A DNA stretch of 64,000 nucleotides from Pseudomonas sp. CROZ-RG-20F-R04-15 (lineage in GTDB: Bacteria; Pseudomonadota; Gammaproteobacteria; Pseudomonadales; Pseudomonadaceae), in contig NZ_JAKNQL010000003.1 in the NCBI RefSeq assembly GCF_022662375.1, positions 1 through 64,000 of the forward strand, in the 5' to 3' direction. A model generated the notes under the pieces. It saw only the letters and a program-made list of their open reading frames with translations, did no database searches and was not told where the DNA came from. A program made the translations under genes and the position numbers. Position 1 is the first letter of the stretch; every line of letters begins with the position of its first letter. Positions 60,725 through 64,000 of the stretch are shown one piece after another.

Positions 60725-60948
60725 GCGCTGACGGCTTCCTGAGTCAGTTGATGCAGATCCAGCCCACCGTTCTGTTCGGCGCGGATCAGCAAGCGGCAAA
60801 TGGCGCTGTGGTCGAGGTTGGGGTGCAGTTCGGCGAGCATGCCGATGCGCATCCAGTGCTCGGCCTGCGCGTTGATCGAGCGGCTGAGGGCGTTGCTGGA
60901 GATCCGCAGGTTCTCGTGCATGTCCTCTGAAATCTTTACGATGCCCAT
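60721..60948 (-). CDS. ParD-like DNA-binding protein
   Basis: A 75-aa ParD-like (ribbon-helix-helix) protein: MGIVKISEDMHENLRISSNA with SRSINAQAEHWMRIGMLAE gives the strand-helix-helix pattern. Instead of a ParE toxin, a methionine aminopeptidase follows with an ATGA overlap. It probably represses its own promoter through the ATACGAT-N10-ATCGTAT dyad just upstream. Whether the pair acts as a toxin-antitoxin system is not known. Confidence 0.8.
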   Translation of the reverse strand: MGIVKISEDMHENLRISSNALSRSINAQAEHWMRIGMLAELHPNLDHSAICRLLIRAEQNGGLDLHQLTQEAVSA

Positions 60949-60959
60949 ATATGAATCCG

Positions 60960-60983
60960 ATACGATGTGTATATGGATCGTAT
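60960..60983. promoter_or_regulatory. Candidate operator of the ParD-like/map operon
   Basis: ATACGAT at 60960-60966 and ATCGTAT at 60977-60983 form an inverted repeat with a ten-base spacer, 12 bases before the ParD-like start. The position fits autorepression. Confidence 0.5.
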
Positions 60984-61012
60984 ATTAGCCAAGCCTCACG
61001 CAAAATTGCAAA

Positions 61013-61870
61013 TCAACTCAGCGCCGCGTCGAAAAACGATGAGATGAGCCGACTGGAACGCCGCTCGGCCAGACAGTACAGATAGGTCTCGGTAAACAGC
61101 TCTTCGCCCTCGATTCTGATCGTGCGGATGTTCGGGTCGGCAATGAACTCAGCTTCCGACACCACGCCCAACCCGAGCCCTCGCACCACCGCTTCCCGCA
61201 ACGCCTCACGGCTGCCGATTTCCATGGCGATGCGCGGTTTCACCTGCGCCGCATTCAATGCCTGCTCCAACACCAATCGGGTAGTTGAACCGGGTTCGCG
61301 TTGCAACAAACGCTGCCCTTCCAATTCCTCCAGTCGCACGCTGCCACGATGGGCCAGTGGATGCTCATGGTGCGCAAACAGAATGATCGCGTGCCGCGCA
61401 TAACGCACCGCACACAACGCCGGATCATCCTGACGCCCGGCCAGCACCGCAATGTCGGTGACGTAGTTTTCCAGATCCGACAGCACTTGCGCCGAGTTGC
61501 CCACGCGTATCGACACGTCAATATTCGGATGCTGTTGCAAATAGCTGTCGACCATTTCGATCACATGAAACGGCCCCACCGCACCGACCTTGAGCTGGCC
61601 GCTGTCGAGCCGCCCGGAGTCGCGCAGCAGGTTGTGCGCTTCCAGCTCCAGCAAGGCGATGCGCTGAGCGATGGGCAGCAATTGCCGGCCGACATCCGAC
61701 AATTCAATGCGCCGCCCACGGCGATGGAACAGCTCAACATTGTGTTGACGTTCCAGGGCTTGAACTTGCGTGGTCAGCGTCGGCTGGCTCAAGCCTGACG
61801 CCCGCGCCCCGGCACTGAAACTGCCGTGACGGGCGACGGCGAGAAAGGCCCGCAATTTAGCGCTCGACAT
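61013..61870 (-). CDS. LysR-type regulator divergent from the phosphonate/phosphite importer
   Basis: A 285-aa LysR-family regulator. HTH: ARHGSFSAGARASGLSQPTL with TTQVQALERQHNVELFHRRG; the rest is the periplasmic-binding-like effector domain. Ends in SSRLISSFFDAALS. It is divergent from phnD with a 109-base gap that holds the CTGTCACGTGACAG palindrome, so it probably regulates the importer. In P. stutzeri a LysR gene accompanies the phosphite (ptx) transporter, which supports a phosphite or phosphonate role. Confidence 0.85.
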   Translation of the reverse strand: MSSAKLRAFLAVARHGSFSAGARASGLSQPTLTTQVQALERQHNVELFHRRGRRIELSDVGRQLLPIAQRIALLELEAHNLLRDSGRLDSGQLKVGAVGPFHVIEMVDSYLQQHPNIDVSIRVGNSAQVLSDLENYVTDIAVLAGRQDDPALCAVRYARHAIILFAHHEHPLAHRGSVRLEELEGQRLLQREPGSTTRLVLEQALNAAQVKPRIAMEIGSREALREAVVRGLGLGVVSEAEFIADPNIRTIRIEGEELFTETYLYCLAERRSSRLISSFFDAALS

Positions 61871-61925
61871 CCATAGACTCCATCAATAGTTAGCTGCGGT
61901 TTCGCATATTGAATTGATTGAATGA

Positions 61926-61939
61926 CTGTCACGTGACAG
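61926..61939. promoter_or_regulatory. Palindrome CTGTCACGTGACAG
   Basis: A perfect 14-base dyad between the divergent LysR and phnD genes. CTGTCAC is also the Pho-box half motif, and a second weak match (CTGTGGC) lies 22 bases on, two 11-base turns away. PhoB or the LysR regulator could bind here. Confidence 0.45.
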
Positions 61940-61979
61940 ACCTAGCCTGTGGCAACTCCCAACCACACCGTGGAATGCC

Positions 61980-62846
61980 ATGAAAACAATCAAACAGTTT
62001 CTGCGTGTCGTCAGCCTCACCGCACTTGCCCTCGGCGCCAGCCAGGTCTGGGCCAAGGACAAACTGACCATCGGCCTGATTCCCTCGGAAGATTCCCAGG
62101 CGATGATCGAATCGAGCAAACAGGTGCTCGACGATCTGCAGGCCAAGATCGGCATGCCGGTGGTGCCGTTCGTGGCCACCGACTACAACGGCATCATCGA
62201 AGCGCTGCGCTCGGGCAAACTCGACGTCGCCTACCTCGGGCCGTTCTCGTATGTGCTGGCGACCTCGGTGGCGGACGTTGAAGCGTTCTCCGTGGCGGTG
62301 ACCAAGAAGACCGGTCAGAGCGCGTACAAAAGCGTGATTCTGGCGCGCAAGGACAGCGGCATTCATTCGCTGGCCGACCTCAAGGGCCATACGTTCGCGT
62401 TCGTCGACCCGAGTTCGGCGTCCGGGCATCTGTTTCCCAAGGCTGGCCTTGAGCAAGCCGGTTTTGCTCCGGACAGCCTGTTCAAACGGGTGATTTTCTC
62501 CGGCTCCCACGACGCCAGCATCCTCGCGGTCGAGAACAAGAAAGTCGACGCGGCGGCCGTGGCTGACCGCATCTTCGCCAGCGCCGTGGCCAAAGGTGTG
62601 GTCAAGCAGGATGACTTCGAAATCGTCTGGAGTTCCAAGCCGATCCCTGAGTCGCCGATGGTCTGGCGCAAGGCGCTCGATCCGGAACTGAAGAAAAAAA
62701 TCGCCGACGCGCTGGCTTCGATCAAGGACGTACCGTGGGGCGATCAGGGCGTGCTCAATGGCTTCCAGCCGACCACCGACGCGTCGTATGACGTGGTGCG
62801 CGAAACCGCCAAGGTGCTCGATCTCGATTTGCGGAGCATGAAATGA
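61980..62846 (+). CDS. phnD: Phosphonate/phosphite ABC substrate-binding protein
   Basis: A 288-aa periplasmic binding protein of the PhnD/PtxB family. The signal peptide (residues 1-25) ends VWAKDK. Conserved parts: LTIGLIPSEDSQAMIESS, ATDYNGIIEALRSGKLDVAYLGPFSY and FVDPSSASGHLFPK, which form the phosphonate-type anion pocket. The three-gene set with PhnC and PhnE imports phosphonates or phosphite under phosphate limitation. The ATG overlaps nothing upstream; the stop overlaps the phnC start (ATGA). Confidence 0.93.
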   Translation: MKTIKQFLRVVSLTALALGASQVWAKDKLTIGLIPSEDSQAMIESSKQVLDDLQAKIGMPVVPFVATDYNGIIEALRSGKLDVAYLGPFSYVLATSVADVEAFSVAVTKKTGQSAYKSVILARKDSGIHSLADLKGHTFAFVDPSSASGHLFPKAGLEQAGFAPDSLFKRVIFSGSHDASILAVENKKVDAAAVADRIFASAVAKGVVKQDDFEIVWSSKPIPESPMVWRKALDPELKKKIADALASIKDVPWGDQGVLNGFQPTTDASYDVVRETAKVLDLDLRSMK

Positions 62847-63634
62847 TCAGCATCCGCCAACTGACCAAACACTACGGCAGCAACCCGGTGTTGCGCGGCA
62901 TCGACCTTGAAGTCGCTGCGGGCGAATTCGTCGTGGTGCTCGGTCAGTCCGGCGCTGGCAAATCGACCTTGCTGCGTTGTATCAATCGTTTGGCGCAGGC
63001 CGACAGCGGCACGCTGAACGTCGCCGGTATCGACGCCCTCGCCTGCCCCGACACCAGCGCTCTGCGCCGTGAAGTGGCGATGATTTTTCAGCACCACAAC
63101 GTCGTGCCGCGCCTGAGTGTGTTGAAGAATGTGCTGACTGGCCGCCTAGGCTCCGTCGGCACTCTCGCCTCGATTCTGCAGCTGTTCCGGCGCGACGATG
63201 TGGCGCTGGCGATGCAATGCCTCGAGCGCGTCGAACTGGCGCACAAGGCCGGTGAGCGCACCGATTCATTGTCTGGCGGGCAGAAGCAGCGCGTCGGCAT
63301 TGCCCGCGCCTTGGCGCAGCGGCCGCAGGTGATTCTGGCCGATGAACCGATCGCCAGCCTCGACCCGAAAACCGCGCGCCTGGTGTTGCAGTACTTGCGC
63401 GACGCCACCCGCGAACTGGGCATCACCGTGCTGTGCAATCTGCATCAGGTCGAATACGCCCGCGAATTCGGCGACCGCGTGGTCGGCCTCGCGCACGGCA
63501 ATCTGGTGTTCGATGGCAAAGCGTCAAGCATGACTGAAGCCGATCTGGCGCGAATCTATCCGGGGCAATTGGCGGACTCCTCCGCCGACATCCCGACGCC
63601 CACTCTGACCTATCGCGCTGCCTCGAGGGCTTGA
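62843..63634 (+). CDS. phnC: Phosphonate/phosphite ABC ATP-binding protein
   Basis: A 263-aa ATPase of the importer. Walker A GQSGAGKST at about residues 34-42, Q-loop MIFQHHNVVPRLSV, signature LSGGQKQR, Walker B VILADEPIASLDP and the H-loop His in NLHQVEYAREF. Overlaps phnD by four bases; phnE starts two bases after its stop. Confidence 0.93.
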   Translation: MISIRQLTKHYGSNPVLRGIDLEVAAGEFVVVLGQSGAGKSTLLRCINRLAQADSGTLNVAGIDALACPDTSALRREVAMIFQHHNVVPRLSVLKNVLTGRLGSVGTLASILQLFRRDDVALAMQCLERVELAHKAGERTDSLSGGQKQRVGIARALAQRPQVILADEPIASLDPKTARLVLQYLRDATRELGITVLCNLHQVEYAREFGDRVVGLAHGNLVFDGKASSMTEADLARIYPGQLADSSADIPTPTLTYRAASRA

Positions 63635-63636
63635 AC

Positions 63637-64000
63637 ATGCAATCGCAAAACTATCAGTGGGTCGGCGATCGCCCTCGTGGCCCGCGCAGTTGGCTGACTA
63701 CGGGCGCCGTCGTCCTGATTGTGCTGTGGACACTGAACTGGAGCGCGCAAGGTGCTCAACTCAGTCTCGGAGAACTGGCAGCAGGATTGCCGCAGATCGG
63801 TGATTTCCTTTCACGCACCTTCCCACCGGACCTGAGCATTCTTCCGCGTCTGGTCGCGCCAGCGGTGGAGACTTTGCAGATCGCCATTTGGGGCACCCTG
63901 CTCGGCGTGTTGCTGACGATTCCACTGTCGTTTCTCGCCGCGCGCAATCTGAGCCGCAATCGCTGGGTGTTTCACATCACCCGTCAGGCGCTGAATTTCA
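63637..64000 (+). CDS. phnE: Phosphonate/phosphite ABC permease (partial, cut by window end)
   Basis: The frame opens MQSQNYQWVGDRPRGPRSWL at an ATG two bases after the phnC stop and stays open to the window end (121 codons). A first membrane helix (TTGAVVLIVLWTLNW) and a second (ETLQIAIWGTLLGVLLTIPL with SFLAARNLS) match PhnE/PtxC. The rest of the permease lies beyond the window. Confidence 0.85.
   Translation, partial: MQSQNYQWVGDRPRGPRSWLTTGAVVLIVLWTLNWSAQGAQLSLGELAAGLPQIGDFLSRTFPPDLSILPRLVAPAVETLQIAIWGTLLGVLLTIPLSFLAARNLSRNRWVFHITRQALNF

Overview
The window looks like chromosome of a fluorescent Pseudomonas (P. fluorescens group). The grounds are the protein content (180-kDa-class NAD-glutamate dehydrogenase, Bat operon, RibBX, L-arabonate pathway), the high-GC codon use, and eight pairs of the REP element reading GTGGGAGCGAGCCTGCTCGCGAA in intergenic gaps. 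No rRNA, tRNA, CRISPR, phage or intact insertion sequence was seen. Three other non-coding repeat families are present: a roughly 105-bp element beginning GATCGTTCCCACGC (three copies), a roughly 160-bp element with CCCTCACCC termini (three copies), and a GATCGCAGCCTTCGGC palindrome.

Layout. 0.2-5.3 kb: MocR-type regulator, small monooxygenase, secreted cupin, lipoprotein, and a delta-60 repeat protein inserted beside gdhB. 5.3-10.2 kb: gdhB. 10.7-12.7 kb: a zinc-ribbon protein cut by an in-frame TAG, and a small acidic protein. 13.0-19.9 kb: MoxR / DUF58 / DUF4381 / two VWA proteins / BatD operon. 20.0-25.6 kb: a lower-GC island of about a dozen small minus-strand genes that looks like an array of orphan polymorphic-toxin (CDI/Rhs-type) immunity genes. 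It holds one truncated toxin C-terminus and recurring GGACAGACCACGTTTA palindromes between units. 25.9-31.3 kb: sbcD-sbcC-GST operon. 31.5-35.5 kb: small envelope proteins, then a decayed specialised-metabolism locus: a broken LuxR-type receptor gene, a truncated 2OG-Fe dioxygenase, a haem-oxygenase-fold oxidase, a ferredoxin, a good lux box and a GST.

35.6-37.1 kb: lactonase-fold protein and a small acidic protein. 37.3-44.2 kb: a sugar-acid catabolic locus (dioxovalerate dehydrogenase, AraD1-type dehydratase, MFS transporter, IlvD/Edd dehydratase, GntR regulator) with two GntR-type operators in the divergent promoter region. 44.6-48.0 kb: RND exporter with a periplasmic YCF48-like partner. 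48.5-59.7 kb: a second catabolic regulon (DUF1185, alpha/beta hydrolase, aldehyde dehydrogenase, flavin reductase, carboxymuconolactone-decarboxylase-like protein, GntR, Nudix; DUF1330; RibBX; polyamine-type ABC importer). Its three promoter regions share the motif TATTATGGTATWCCA. 59.9-61.0 kb: ParD-like protein coupled to a methionine aminopeptidase. 61.0-64.0 kb: LysR regulator divergent from a phosphonate/phosphite ABC importer, whose permease gene runs off the window.

Family names rest on motif recognition by eye, without database searches. The island genes and the substrate of the 48.5-59.7 kb regulon are the least certain assignments.
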